Below, piece by piece: positions 1 through 7,079 of a stretch of DNA of 17,395 nucleotides; the stretch's first letter is position 1, and the number at the start of each line of letters is the position of its first letter. The notes under the pieces were generated by a model that was given only the letters and a program-made list of their open reading frames with translations, ran no database searches and was not told the DNA's origin. The DNA lies in NCBI GenBank assembly GCA_030747885.1, contig JASLJW010000009.1, forward strand, positions 1 to 17,395, read 5' to 3'. A program made the translations under genes and the position numbers. This stretch comes from Candidatus Thalassarchaeaceae archaeon (GTDB lineage: Archaea; Thermoplasmatota; Poseidoniia; Poseidoniales; Thalassarchaeaceae).

Positions 1-87
1 GCAATTCCACGGAAACAACACATGGAATGTCCAAAATGTCATCGAGTGGTCGAAGCGTGCTGTGAGGGCGTTCCAATTTATGATTAA
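1..87 (+). CDS. C-terminal tail of an unidentified protein, cut by the window edge
   Basis: The first reading frame is open from base 1 to a TAA at 85-87 and encodes 28 residues ending CEGVPIYD. The tail holds CPKC followed nine residues later by CC, which could be half of a zinc-binding knuckle. Only four bases separate its stop from the convergent msrA stop, so this looks like the true 3' end of a plus-strand gene. An ATG at 22 would give only a 21-residue peptide, so a longer gene entering from the left is more likely. The family cannot be named from this fragment. Confidence 0.45.
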   Translation, partial: AIPRKQHMECPKCHRVVEACCEGVPIYD

Positions 88-90
88 TAA

Positions 91-618
91 TCACGAATAT
101 AATTCAGCAAATTTCTTTCGAACCTTGACCACCTTTGGTGCGACAACAAACGAACAGTACGGATTCTGAGGATTGTTTGCAAAGTAATCCTGATGATAAC
201 CTTCTGCGGAGTAAACGATGTGTTCAGACAAATGTGCTATTTCTGTGACAATAGGGTCACTAAACCAATCTCCAACCTCTGAAAAAACCTCATTCAGAGA
301 ATTCATTTCATTCTCTCCATCCACAAATACAATACTACGATATTGTGGACCTACATCATTTCCTTGCCGATTCAATTGAGTCGGATCATGAGCCGTAAAG
401 AAGACTCGAAGTAAAGTCCCATGACTGATAATTTCTTCATCATAATCAACATCAACAATTTCCGCATGGCCTGTCTTCTTTCCACAAATCTGTTCATATG
501 TTGGATTTTCAACATGCCCCCCCGCATAACCTGAAGTCAACGAACGAACACCACGCAGCCCCTTTAGTGCAGCTTCAATGCACCAAAAGCACCCTCCACC
601 GATAACGAGTCTGGCCAT
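91..618 (-). CDS. msrA: Peptide-methionine (S)-S-oxide reductase MsrA
   Basis: MsrA reduces methionine-S-sulfoxide, free or in proteins, back to methionine in the cytoplasm, repairing oxidative damage at the cost of thioredoxin-type reductant. From the chosen ATG the protein has 175 residues, normal for the single-domain family. The signature GCFWC lies at residues 9-13, with the nucleophilic Cys10 and a second Cys13. The conserved GHAE block is near residue 50, followed by the family-typical stretch HDPTQLNRQGNDVGPQYRS. A resolving-type cysteine sits in QNPYC (Cys155). The frame stays open upstream to a TTG at 657, but the ATG at 618 places GCFWC at the usual distance from the N-terminus, so the shorter start is preferred. 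No strong Shine-Dalgarno precedes it. It is convergent with the preceding gene tail and divergent from taw1. No MsrB domain is fused. Confidence 0.95.
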   Translation of the reverse strand: MARLVIGGGCFWCIEAALKGLRGVRSLTSGYAGGHVENPTYEQICGKKTGHAEIVDVDYDEEIISHGTLLRVFFTAHDPTQLNRQGNDVGPQYRSIVFVDGENEMNSLNEVFSEVGDWFSDPIVTEIAHLSEHIVYSAEGYHQDYFANNPQNPYCSFVVAPKVVKVRKKFAELYS

Positions 619-709
619 GTTTGTGCTGTGAAGTCCTTGGTATGAAATCGTTCCCAATAGTCGATGCGTTCAAGCATGAAGTCGGAAACCAAGTACTTGC
701 CTGACCCGA

Positions 710-738
710 CCCCGCTGCGGGACCCGAGGTCCAGGAGG
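710..738 (+). promoter_or_regulatory. GC-rich leader of taw1 with two competing hairpins and a Shine-Dalgarno
   Basis: The 127-base gap between the divergent msrA and taw1 starts (619-745) should hold promoters for both genes; no TATA box was clear enough to call. Just before taw1 is a conspicuously GC-rich patch. CCCG (711-714) can pair with CGGG (718-721), and GGACC (720-724) can pair with GGTCC (728-732) across a CGA loop. The two hairpins share bases 720-721 and so exclude each other. An AGGAGG Shine-Dalgarno (733-738) follows directly, seven bases before the ATG at 746. The ribosome-site call is solid; a regulatory role for the hairpins is speculation. Confidence 0.35.
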
Positions 739-745
739 CATCGCA

Positions 746-1765
746 ATGCAGAGTCCAGTGACCAAGATTGAGCCAATCATCGCTGCAAAGTTGCAAAAGC
801 AATCTTACCACCTTGTAGGTGAACATGGAGGCGTCAAGGTCTGCCATTGGACCAAAGAGAATCTAAAGAACGATCGAGCCTGCTATAAGGGTACATTCTA
901 CGGAATTGAGAGCAGCGGTTGTATGCAAATGGCACCCAATGTAGACACATGCAATCTAGCTTGTACATACTGTTGGAGAGAACCACATTCTGATACATTA
1001 AACAAGGTAGATTCTGATCCAGAAATGTTGTTCTATGAATCAGTAAGAGCGCATCGTAGATTGCTAACTGGATTCAAAGGACATCCGAGTGTCACTTTAG
1101 AAAAATGGCAAGAAGCTCAAAATCCGAAGCATGTTGCAATTAGTCTCAATGGAGAACCTACTCTCTACTCTCGACTTGGAGAATTCCTAGAAATCTGTCA
1201 CCAACATGGAGTGTCTACTTTCCTAGTAACAAATGGAAGCCTTCCAAAGGTGATTGAAAATCTAGACCCATTGCCAACACAACTTTACATCAGTGTTGAT
1301 GCTCCAAACAAGGAAATTTTCAACCGAATTTGCAAACCAAAATTCGATAATAACGCTTGGGAAAAGTTGGAACAAACTCTCGAACTATTGCCTTCCCTAG
1401 ATACTCGAACTGTGTGTCGTCATACTCTAATCAAACATGAATCACTTGGCCATGTAGAAGATTATGCACGGTTGGACAACATTGCTGACCCAATGTTCAT
1501 TGAAGCAAAGGGGTACGTCTATGTTGGAAAAAGCAGAAACAATTTGTCGATTGAAAATATGCCTAGTCATCCTGAAATCATGGAATTTTCAGAAAAATTA
1601 GCACCACTAGTTGGGCGAGAAGTCCTATCTGATCGAAGGGAGAGTCGAGTCGCATTGATTGGTAAAGAGATGAATCCAGTGGTTTTACCAAAGCAGATTA
1701 GAGAATTTCCTCTCGATCTTGGAATAGCTAAACCTCCCCCTAAGTACTCATTACCTATTTTGTGA
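746..1765 (+). CDS. taw1: 4-demethylwyosine synthase Taw1 (tRNA-Phe G37 tricyclic base formation)
   Basis: Taw1 is a radical SAM enzyme that condenses N1-methylguanosine 37 of tRNA-Phe with two carbons of pyruvate, forming the tricyclic base 4-demethylwyosine. This is the core step of archaeal wyosine synthesis next to the anticodon. The protein has 339 residues. The radical SAM triad CX3CX2C is seen as CNLACTYC (Cys69, Cys73, Cys76). The family-specific second [4Fe-4S] cluster ligands are also present: Cys33, Cys46 and Cys59, spaced 13 and 13 residues apart as in characterised archaeal Taw1. SLNGEPTLY (about 133-141) is the radical SAM GEP motif. The eukaryotic TYW1 flavodoxin domain is absent, which points to Archaea. 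The start is supported by AGGAGG seven bases upstream. It is followed by a 152-base gap and then the restriction-modification genes, with which it is not obviously linked. Confidence 0.95.
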   Translation: MQSPVTKIEPIIAAKLQKQSYHLVGEHGGVKVCHWTKENLKNDRACYKGTFYGIESSGCMQMAPNVDTCNLACTYCWREPHSDTLNKVDSDPEMLFYESVRAHRRLLTGFKGHPSVTLEKWQEAQNPKHVAISLNGEPTLYSRLGEFLEICHQHGVSTFLVTNGSLPKVIENLDPLPTQLYISVDAPNKEIFNRICKPKFDNNAWEKLEQTLELLPSLDTRTVCRHTLIKHESLGHVEDYARLDNIADPMFIEAKGYVYVGKSRNNLSIENMPSHPEIMEFSEKLAPLVGREVLSDRRESRVALIGKEMNPVVLPKQIREFPLDLGIAKPPPKYSLPIL

Positions 1766-1767
1766 AT

Positions 1768-1832
1768 CAGAGGTTAAGATCTGCTTCGCGTGTCGTGAGC
1801 CGTTGACGCAGGGATATTTGTATTCCCCTCTG
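1768..1832 (+). other. Nested inverted-repeat element between taw1 and hsdM
   Basis: The 152-base gap before hsdM contains nested complementary segments. CAGAGG (1768-1773) pairs with CCTCTG (1827-1832). CTGC (1781-1784) pairs with GCAG (1808-1811), or alternatively GCGT pairs with ACGC. GGGATA (1811-1816) pairs with TATTCCC (1821-1827) around a short loop with one bulge. Some pairings share bases (1811, 1827), so not all can form at once. The size and closed ends resemble a small structured RNA or a degenerate tRNA, but no T-loop GTTCRA or anticodon arm is visible on either strand. It could be a taw1 terminator, an hsdM leader or an island-boundary remnant. Confidence 0.3.
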
Positions 1833-1917
1833 TATGTTCCTGCAATCTCTTGCCCATATTACATCGACCAACCTATTGTGGCCATTTCTTCATAAGCCAT
1901 GTTACTCCGGTTGGAAC

Positions 1918-3534
1918 ATGGCGGGCAAGAAACGGGGTTCTGAGAACTTCAGTTTTGGACCCTCATTATGGAAATCTGCTGACAAAATGCGTGGAAAAAT
2001 GGATGCATCTCTGTACAGGGTTTTGATTATACCATTGATTTGGGTGAAATACATCTCAGATTCATTTGATTATCACAAGAATTTGTCGAGTATTTCTGCT
2101 GAAGATAAAAAAGATTTCAGCGAAGGGGGACGATACTGGGTCCCAAACAAGGCCCACTGGGACGATATCACTACTTGGACTGCATCTGAGGATGATACAT
2201 CAGGTTCTGATGACGATAATCTGGGAAACTTCATCGCAGGTGCGCTCACAAAACTCGCTGGAAAAAAAGATCCGGCAGTTCAACAGGCGTACAAGTTCTT
2301 TGCTAGAGGGTACCACAATCTAGACCCGCTTTCCAACCGCGTCTTGGCGGGTGTCGTGGAACTATTCAATCGGCCAACTGCGAATGGGGGATTGCCCGAC
2401 TTCTATGCAGAGGGATCTGGTAGATCTGAAGATCTCCTAGGCTATGTCTATGAGTTCTTTATTGGCAAATTCGCTGAAAAGGAGAAGCGCGGAGGAGAAT
2501 TTTACACACCCCGAACAGTTGTCAAACTAATCGTCAAGATGATCGAACCTTTCGACGGAGATATCTATGATGGTTGCTGCGGTTCAGGGGGGATGTTTTT
2601 CCAGTCTCCTAAATTGGTAGAAAGACTTCGTAAATCAGTGGATTTCAAGATATATGGGCAGGAAGCGAATTCTTTTACTTGGGCGTGTGCAGTTTTGAAT
2701 TTAGAATACCGAATCGGAGGAAAATTCGACCTCGGTCCCCACAATGAAGATACGCTACTGAAACCTCAACATCGGGGGATGAAATTTCGTTACGCTATGA
2801 CCAACCCCCCCTTCAATCTTAAACATTGGATGGAGGAAGAAGTTCCCCCCATTGAACAAGACGAGCGCTGGATGCTAATCGATGACAAAAGATACGTCAC
2901 TGATTCTAACGCTAACTTTGCATGGATACAACATTACCTCGACCATCTCGATTCTAAGGGCATTGCGGCAATCGTGATGACGAATGGAAGCCTGTCAAGT
3001 GCCAAGGCTGAAGACAAGATAGTTAGAGAAGCAATTGTCGAGGGAGACTTCCTGGATTGTGTGGTTTTACTTCCTGACAAAATGTTCACAAACGCAGGTA
3101 TTTCTGCTTGTATTTGGATTCTAACGAAAGACAAGACCCGTAGGCAACACCGTAATCGTAGTGGAGAAACATTGTTCATCGATTGTCGAAAAATTCCCGG
3201 GGAAATGGTTTCACGAACCCAGAGAGAGTTTGTCGAAGATGAACTTGATCGGGTTGGGAGGACATACAACAACTGGCGCAGCAAGAAAAACTTCGAGAGT
3301 TATGAAGACGAGAGAGGTTTCTGCAAGTCTGCCACTACCGTGGACATCAAAGAACATGGTTACATTCTCGTACCTGGTCGATATGTGGGAGCCCCTCCCT
3401 ATGACGATGATGGGGTGCCCTTTCAAGAGAAAATGAATGGTCACTTAGAGCGGAAGCGGAAGTTGTTGAAAGAATCCAAACGACTTGACAAAGAGATTCG
3501 GAAGAATATACAGGAATTGGGATTTGAATACTGA
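1918..3534 (+). CDS. hsdM: Type I-style restriction-modification DNA methyltransferase subunit HsdM (N6-adenine)
   Basis: HsdM transfers a methyl group from SAM to N6 of adenine in the target chosen by HsdS, protecting host DNA. The 538-residue length is typical. An N-terminal HsdM helical domain is recognisable (LWKSADKMRGKMDASLYR, then LIWVKYISDSFD, about residues 17-51). GEFYTP (193-198) precedes the methylase core. DGCCGSGGMF (218-227) is SAM-binding motif I, and NPPF (296-299) is catalytic motif IV of gamma-class adenine methylases. The end (about 505-538) is Lys/Arg/Glu-rich and probably helical. The frame is open to an ATG at 1834, but the preceding 28 residues look unlike the family, and MAGKKRG at 1918 fits the usual HsdM N-terminus. 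No Shine-Dalgarno is visible there, so a leaderless mRNA is possible. Its stop faces the hsdS stop eight bases away, which is unusual because hsdM and hsdS are normally co-transcribed. Confidence 0.95.
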   Translation: MAGKKRGSENFSFGPSLWKSADKMRGKMDASLYRVLIIPLIWVKYISDSFDYHKNLSSISAEDKKDFSEGGRYWVPNKAHWDDITTWTASEDDTSGSDDDNLGNFIAGALTKLAGKKDPAVQQAYKFFARGYHNLDPLSNRVLAGVVELFNRPTANGGLPDFYAEGSGRSEDLLGYVYEFFIGKFAEKEKRGGEFYTPRTVVKLIVKMIEPFDGDIYDGCCGSGGMFFQSPKLVERLRKSVDFKIYGQEANSFTWACAVLNLEYRIGGKFDLGPHNEDTLLKPQHRGMKFRYAMTNPPFNLKHWMEEEVPPIEQDERWMLIDDKRYVTDSNANFAWIQHYLDHLDSKGIAAIVMTNGSLSSAKAEDKIVREAIVEGDFLDCVVLLPDKMFTNAGISACIWILTKDKTRRQHRNRSGETLFIDCRKIPGEMVSRTQREFVEDELDRVGRTYNNWRSKKNFESYEDERGFCKSATTVDIKEHGYILVPGRYVGAPPYDDDGVPFQEKMNGHLERKRKLLKESKRLDKEIRKNIQELGFEY

Positions 3535-3542
3535 TATTGTGT

Positions 3543-4811
3543 TCAATCCAACATTCCTGTTTGCAAGCGCCCAAGTAGAATTTGTCTTCGGCGCTCCAAT
3601 TCTTTGGATTGATGAATTGAAATATTGATTCTATCGAGTATGGGTTGTACGGTTGCCGAATATCTAGCTCGCAATTCAGGCGGAGGTAAAGCAAATTCGT
3701 AGAATTTGAAATGTTCCCATTTCGTTCTTGGAAGGCCCACTCCTTCACACAATCCACTCACAAAGTCGATGAAGTGAGTGCTTGATACAATCGAAAGAAA
3801 AAATGCATGATCAATCATCTGTGTCGGTTGAAGTACCAGAATATCAGTAGAACAAACTCCATCAACTGGAGAAGGTGCAACTTTGTGAAGATATGGGCGC
3901 AATTTTCCGAACAAGATGTCCCCGGTAGTGAATTGAAATTTATTGCTAACGATTCCGATGGTGTCCCCCCAATCGGTCAAGACCAATGAACCCCTAGTAA
4001 AATGCTTCAAACCAACGTAATGGTCTTCATCGGTGAAAGAGTCAGGCTTGCGAATTTCTCTTCTTTGACGGCCAAGATCGTGGACTGTTCCTACCGACCA
4101 CCCGGTTGGGATTGGGCCTATTTCAGAGTCTTGAAATGAATTAGGAAACAGCCTTAATGTCGATTCTGGAAGTTGAAAGTGAATCCCTGATTCCTTGGCT
4201 TTCACTACATCGAAATTCATGAACCATGAGCAAAAGATGATCCTTACCATTTCTTCATCCTCGAGCCGTTCGTCATTCAATACTCGTTCTTGAGCTGCAA
4301 TCAAGTTGAGTTCTCTAGTCATGATAATCTGATTCTCGTTCAATGATTCTGGAACTTCAAATCTCTCCACATCTACAGATGATACTGTATGGACAGTTGT
4401 TCCTGTGCTAAAATCAGCGCAATGCTGAAGGAAACCGTCGGTCCTCATCAGCCAATACAAGTAATCACGCATCAGGATGTCATCTGTTTTCCATGTGACC
4501 TTGGCTACGTGATGTGTGATAATACCCTGTGTCGGGAAGTCATAGGGAATCTTGACAGCGCTACCAAGAAATTTGCGAGTTATTTCGGCCATGTTGGTCA
4601 AGGCCAGATAGACGTCCCCTGGATTCACCAATTGCCGAGTTTTGTATGGTCCCCCATATGTCCTGACTTTCTCACTTCGGAAGCCACCACCTTCAGTGAT
4701 AGTGCCCATGCCGAGAAGAGCCGGACCTTTTTCATCGATGTATTCGCCCTTGTATGATAGCCCTTTGTTGATGGTGCAGAACTCACCCAAAGGTACCATT
4801 GCAACGGCCAT
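3543..4811 (-). CDS. hsdS: Type I-style restriction-modification specificity subunit HsdS
   Basis: HsdS recognises the bipartite DNA target and docks HsdM. The 422 residues show the two-half plan. Target-recognition domain 1 (about 6-152) opens with VPLGEFCTINKG. The central conserved helical region contains LIAAQERVLND and the family-typical IIFCSWFMNFDVVKAKESG (191-209). Target-recognition domain 2 (about 236-375) is entered by the classic link IGPIPTGWSVGTV (231-243) and contains TGDILFGKLRPYL (297-309). The terminal helix ends LERRRQILLGRLQTGML, the conserved C-terminal form. Both domains are full length, so it should be functional. The ATG at 4811 is supported by GAGGGA five bases upstream. 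It is transcribed opposite to hsdM and divergently from the candidate nuclease gene, so its dose is probably set independently. The target sequence cannot be read from the protein. Confidence 0.95.
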   Translation of the reverse strand: MAVAMVPLGEFCTINKGLSYKGEYIDEKGPALLGMGTITEGGGFRSEKVRTYGGPYKTRQLVNPGDVYLALTNMAEITRKFLGSAVKIPYDFPTQGIITHHVAKVTWKTDDILMRDYLYWLMRTDGFLQHCADFSTGTTVHTVSSVDVERFEVPESLNENQIIMTRELNLIAAQERVLNDERLEDEEMVRIIFCSWFMNFDVVKAKESGIHFQLPESTLRLFPNSFQDSEIGPIPTGWSVGTVHDLGRQRREIRKPDSFTDEDHYVGLKHFTRGSLVLTDWGDTIGIVSNKFQFTTGDILFGKLRPYLHKVAPSPVDGVCSTDILVLQPTQMIDHAFFLSIVSSTHFIDFVSGLCEGVGLPRTKWEHFKFYEFALPPPELRARYSATVQPILDRINISIHQSKELERRRQILLGRLQTGMLD

Positions 4812-4955
4812 GAATCTCCCTCATTGAACTTGAGTTTCTCGGTCTTTAATTACATCGACATGGGTTCAGTAACTTAATAATCGACCTTATGACTGCTGAC
4901 GTCTGATGGAACCATTTATGATTACGAAGAATAATGAGGATACGGAGGGGCAGAC
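4812..4955. promoter_or_regulatory. Divergent promoter region for hsdS and the candidate nuclease
   Basis: This 144-base AT-leaning gap separates the divergent starts of hsdS and the 693-residue gene. On the plus strand TTTATGAT (about 4915-4922) is a plausible archaeal TATA element 35-40 bases before the ATG at 4956, followed by a strong GGAGGGG ribosome site five bases before that start. On the minus strand the reverse of ATTATTAAG or TAATTAAAG in the 4843-4881 stretch could serve hsdS, and GAGGGA lies five bases before its ATG. The ribosome sites are clear; the TATA choices are guesses. One protein binding here could control both genes. Confidence 0.4.
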
Positions 4956-7037
4956 ATGACGGTTGACACACAGGAAAAGTTCGACTTGTGCCAAAAATAC
5001 TTCAATGCCCTAGCAGATGGAGATGATGTTGCCGCAGAGGCTGCTTTAGACGCCCTATCCACTCACGATCTTCATCCCGAGCATTTTCGTATGTTGTTGG
5101 TGGACCTTGAGAAAGAAGTGGTGAAATTTGAGCAGGTGCGACTGGACTACCAATACCATCTATCGCAAATATCGAACTATACACTCATTGGTCCTAAGAT
5201 TCCCGGTGGAGCTTCAGAGACATCAGTATCACTTCTTCGTGCCTCAAAGGGTCGTGGCCGAAAAGGACAATCCGGCAAAAACAAATCGACCGTAAACGAT
5301 TTGTCGAACAATGAGGAAGTCAAGGACGCTTCTCGAACTTTCAACCAAATTGATTTGGTGGTTGCAGGTTGGTTGATATCGATTGAAAAGCGCCAATGGC
5401 TCAAAATCGATGAAAGCAAGACAGATCCGCGATTCCTCAATCAATTGAATGGGGTGGAATGGCGTATTACAAACCAATTTTCAAAGAACGCATCAAGCAT
5501 TCAACCGCTAGAAGAGATCAATGACGAATTGTGTCACATCCCCAACGATCTGGGTATTACTTCCGGCAAGAGATCGAATGGGTTACAACGAATAGTCTTC
5601 AAAATCATGGACGGTGAGTTCATGGGCTGGGATACAAAAACAAACTCATTCAAGAATGAAGAAGAAGAAGATTGGTGGTTAACTAGCAACTATCTAAAAG
5701 AAAAGTGTCGAGAAAATGGTCTTCCGGTAGGTGGCAATAAAGCCCAACGTTTCGAACGCTTGGAGAAGCATGGAGTGAATATTCGCCCCGATGATGGTCT
5801 TTACATTCAACTCGGACAGGACACTGCCAGATATGGGCGAAAGACTGTGGAAAAGGACGATGCTCAATGGTTCAGAATCTGTATGGAGCGTCCACATTTC
5901 AATCTAGGAGACAAGAATAACGCTGATTATCGCGCAATGACAGAATCTGGAATCAATTTTGTATCACGACACATGGATGCAGCAGGGCGGCCTGCGATAG
6001 CCTTCTGTCATCTGAAATTGGATTCTGCAAGAGCACGTCAACTAGTCGAACTCCAAGATAGACCGGAAGGCGAAAAATACCAATGGCAGCCATATTTGTT
6101 TAGTGATAATACGCGTACAGAATTGTATACAGGTGACAAGAGCCTCAAGGATATGGGGGCACGAATCCTATTGTATTTGGTCGAGACTAAACCCGGAAAA
6201 CTTGAGGTTGTTTATTCAGCATTGAATGAGGAGCAAACCGATGGGGAGTTGCTTTCTGAACCCCATATTGAGAAAATGCTGTGTGAAGTTGATCCAGACA
6301 TCCGGTTCCCTCTCCGACATCACCTCCCAATTGTTATTGAACAGTCAGAATTCGATTACGAAAACCCCAAGCATCGCGAGGCAGTTTTACTTGACCACTG
6401 TAAAAGAATGGCCAAGTATTACCGTGCTTCGAGGAAATGGACGGACCTGACAAATACTGCTCGAAGTATACTGGCTGGCAAAGATGGGGAACAACTGGCC
6501 GCGTTGTTCTCTGGTCTTAGAGGAGACCGGTCAATGGCACGAGGCGACGATCTTGTTGAACCCGATGAGAAGTCTTCGGAAGTGAAGCACATTTCTGGCG
6601 CAAAAGGTGATGCTGCATTCACCATTGATCCTTCGGGAACCATCCATTTGGGTGGCCCTGGGGATATTACTTCGCAGAAACGCCTCTTCGTATCTTGGAT
6701 GGAAGATAAGCAAGTAGATGAGAGTTCAAAATTGCATATGAAACTGCTCGTAACTGACAAACAACTCAAGAAACTTCTAGATGCCCAACACGACGTATAC
6801 TATGACGACAAGCTTGTTGGCAAAAGAGATGCTAGGGACAAAGATGCCTCTGCAGCATATCGAGACGATTTGCAATACCACTCGCAGCCGTACGAAACGT
6901 CCAAACTCGGCAAGGGGAAGCGATATGCTATGCCCGAAAACGGTGTGCTTGATTTCTCTGATAATATCGCATTCGAATTTATTGAAGGAAGTAAGGACTT
7001 CGCGCACTACAATGACAAATTAGTAGAATTCAAGTGA
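4956..7037 (+). CDS. Candidate restriction nuclease with SAP-like motif and PD-(D/E)XK-type core; partner of HsdM/HsdS
   Basis: I do not recognise a named family over the full 693 residues. Two motifs suggest a DNA-acting enzyme. Residues about 245-272 (LKEKCRENGLPVGGNKAQRF at the centre) match the SAP helix-extended loop-helix pattern used for DNA binding. Residues 530-547 read GDDLVEPDEKSSEVKHIS, the look of a PD-(D/E)XK metal site: an acidic Asp (531, 532 or 537), then Glu542-Val-Lys544. Residues about 97-115 are a basic Gly/Lys/Arg/Ser linker after an acidic N-terminal helical region. No Walker A, DEAD-box or other helicase motif is seen, so it is not a standard HsdR. Its place beside hsdS, with a strong GGAGGGG ribosome site five bases from the ATG, suggests the restriction component of this island. 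The nuclease call is inference; an anti-restriction or unrelated defence protein is possible. It is convergent with the next gene, 29 bases away. Confidence 0.6.
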   Translation: MTVDTQEKFDLCQKYFNALADGDDVAAEAALDALSTHDLHPEHFRMLLVDLEKEVVKFEQVRLDYQYHLSQISNYTLIGPKIPGGASETSVSLLRASKGRGRKGQSGKNKSTVNDLSNNEEVKDASRTFNQIDLVVAGWLISIEKRQWLKIDESKTDPRFLNQLNGVEWRITNQFSKNASSIQPLEEINDELCHIPNDLGITSGKRSNGLQRIVFKIMDGEFMGWDTKTNSFKNEEEEDWWLTSNYLKEKCRENGLPVGGNKAQRFERLEKHGVNIRPDDGLYIQLGQDTARYGRKTVEKDDAQWFRICMERPHFNLGDKNNADYRAMTESGINFVSRHMDAAGRPAIAFCHLKLDSARARQLVELQDRPEGEKYQWQPYLFSDNTRTELYTGDKSLKDMGARILLYLVETKPGKLEVVYSALNEEQTDGELLSEPHIEKMLCEVDPDIRFPLRHHLPIVIEQSEFDYENPKHREAVLLDHCKRMAKYYRASRKWTDLTNTARSILAGKDGEQLAALFSGLRGDRSMARGDDLVEPDEKSSEVKHISGAKGDAAFTIDPSGTIHLGGPGDITSQKRLFVSWMEDKQVDESSKLHMKLLVTDKQLKKLLDAQHDVYYDDKLVGKRDARDKDASAAYRDDLQYHSQPYETSKLGKGKRYAMPENGVLDFSDNIAFEFIEGSKDFAHYNDKLVEFK

Positions 7038-7056
7038 TGCGAGTGGTGCGAGGAAT

Positions 7057-7079
7057 CTTCAGTAACTCACTCGCTGAAG
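7057..7079. terminator. Inverted repeat at a convergent gene junction, possible bidirectional terminator
   Basis: CTTCAG (7057-7062) and CTGAAG (7074-7079) are perfect complements separated by 11 bases, at the junction of the convergent candidate-nuclease and methyltransferase genes (stops at 7037 and 7067). The right arm lies within the methyltransferase C-terminal codons. No T-run follows, so termination by this hairpin is uncertain. Confidence 0.22.

Noticed and set aside
619..657. Upstream TTG start that would lengthen MsrA by 13 residues.
   Set aside because: The ATG at 618 gives the usual distance to GCFWC; the extension does not resemble family N-termini.
664..771. A 35-codon plus-strand frame starting at ATG 664 that overlaps the taw1 start.
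   Set aside because: Very short, low-information sequence, no ribosome site, and it overlaps the well-supported taw1 start; most likely chance.
1768..1832. Possible tRNA gene between taw1 and hsdM.
   Set aside because: No T-loop GTTCRA, no proper D or anticodon arms, and only six acceptor-like pairs on either strand.
1834..1917. Longer hsdM start at ATG 1834.
   Set aside because: The added 28 residues look unlike HsdM N-termini, and the ATG abuts the inverted-repeat element; the ATG at 1918 begins the family-like sequence.
5256..5283. Glycine-lysine stretch GRKGQSGKNKS resembling a Walker A loop in the 693-residue protein.
   Set aside because: The residue after GK is Asn, the stretch sits in a low-complexity basic linker, and no Walker B or helicase motifs follow.
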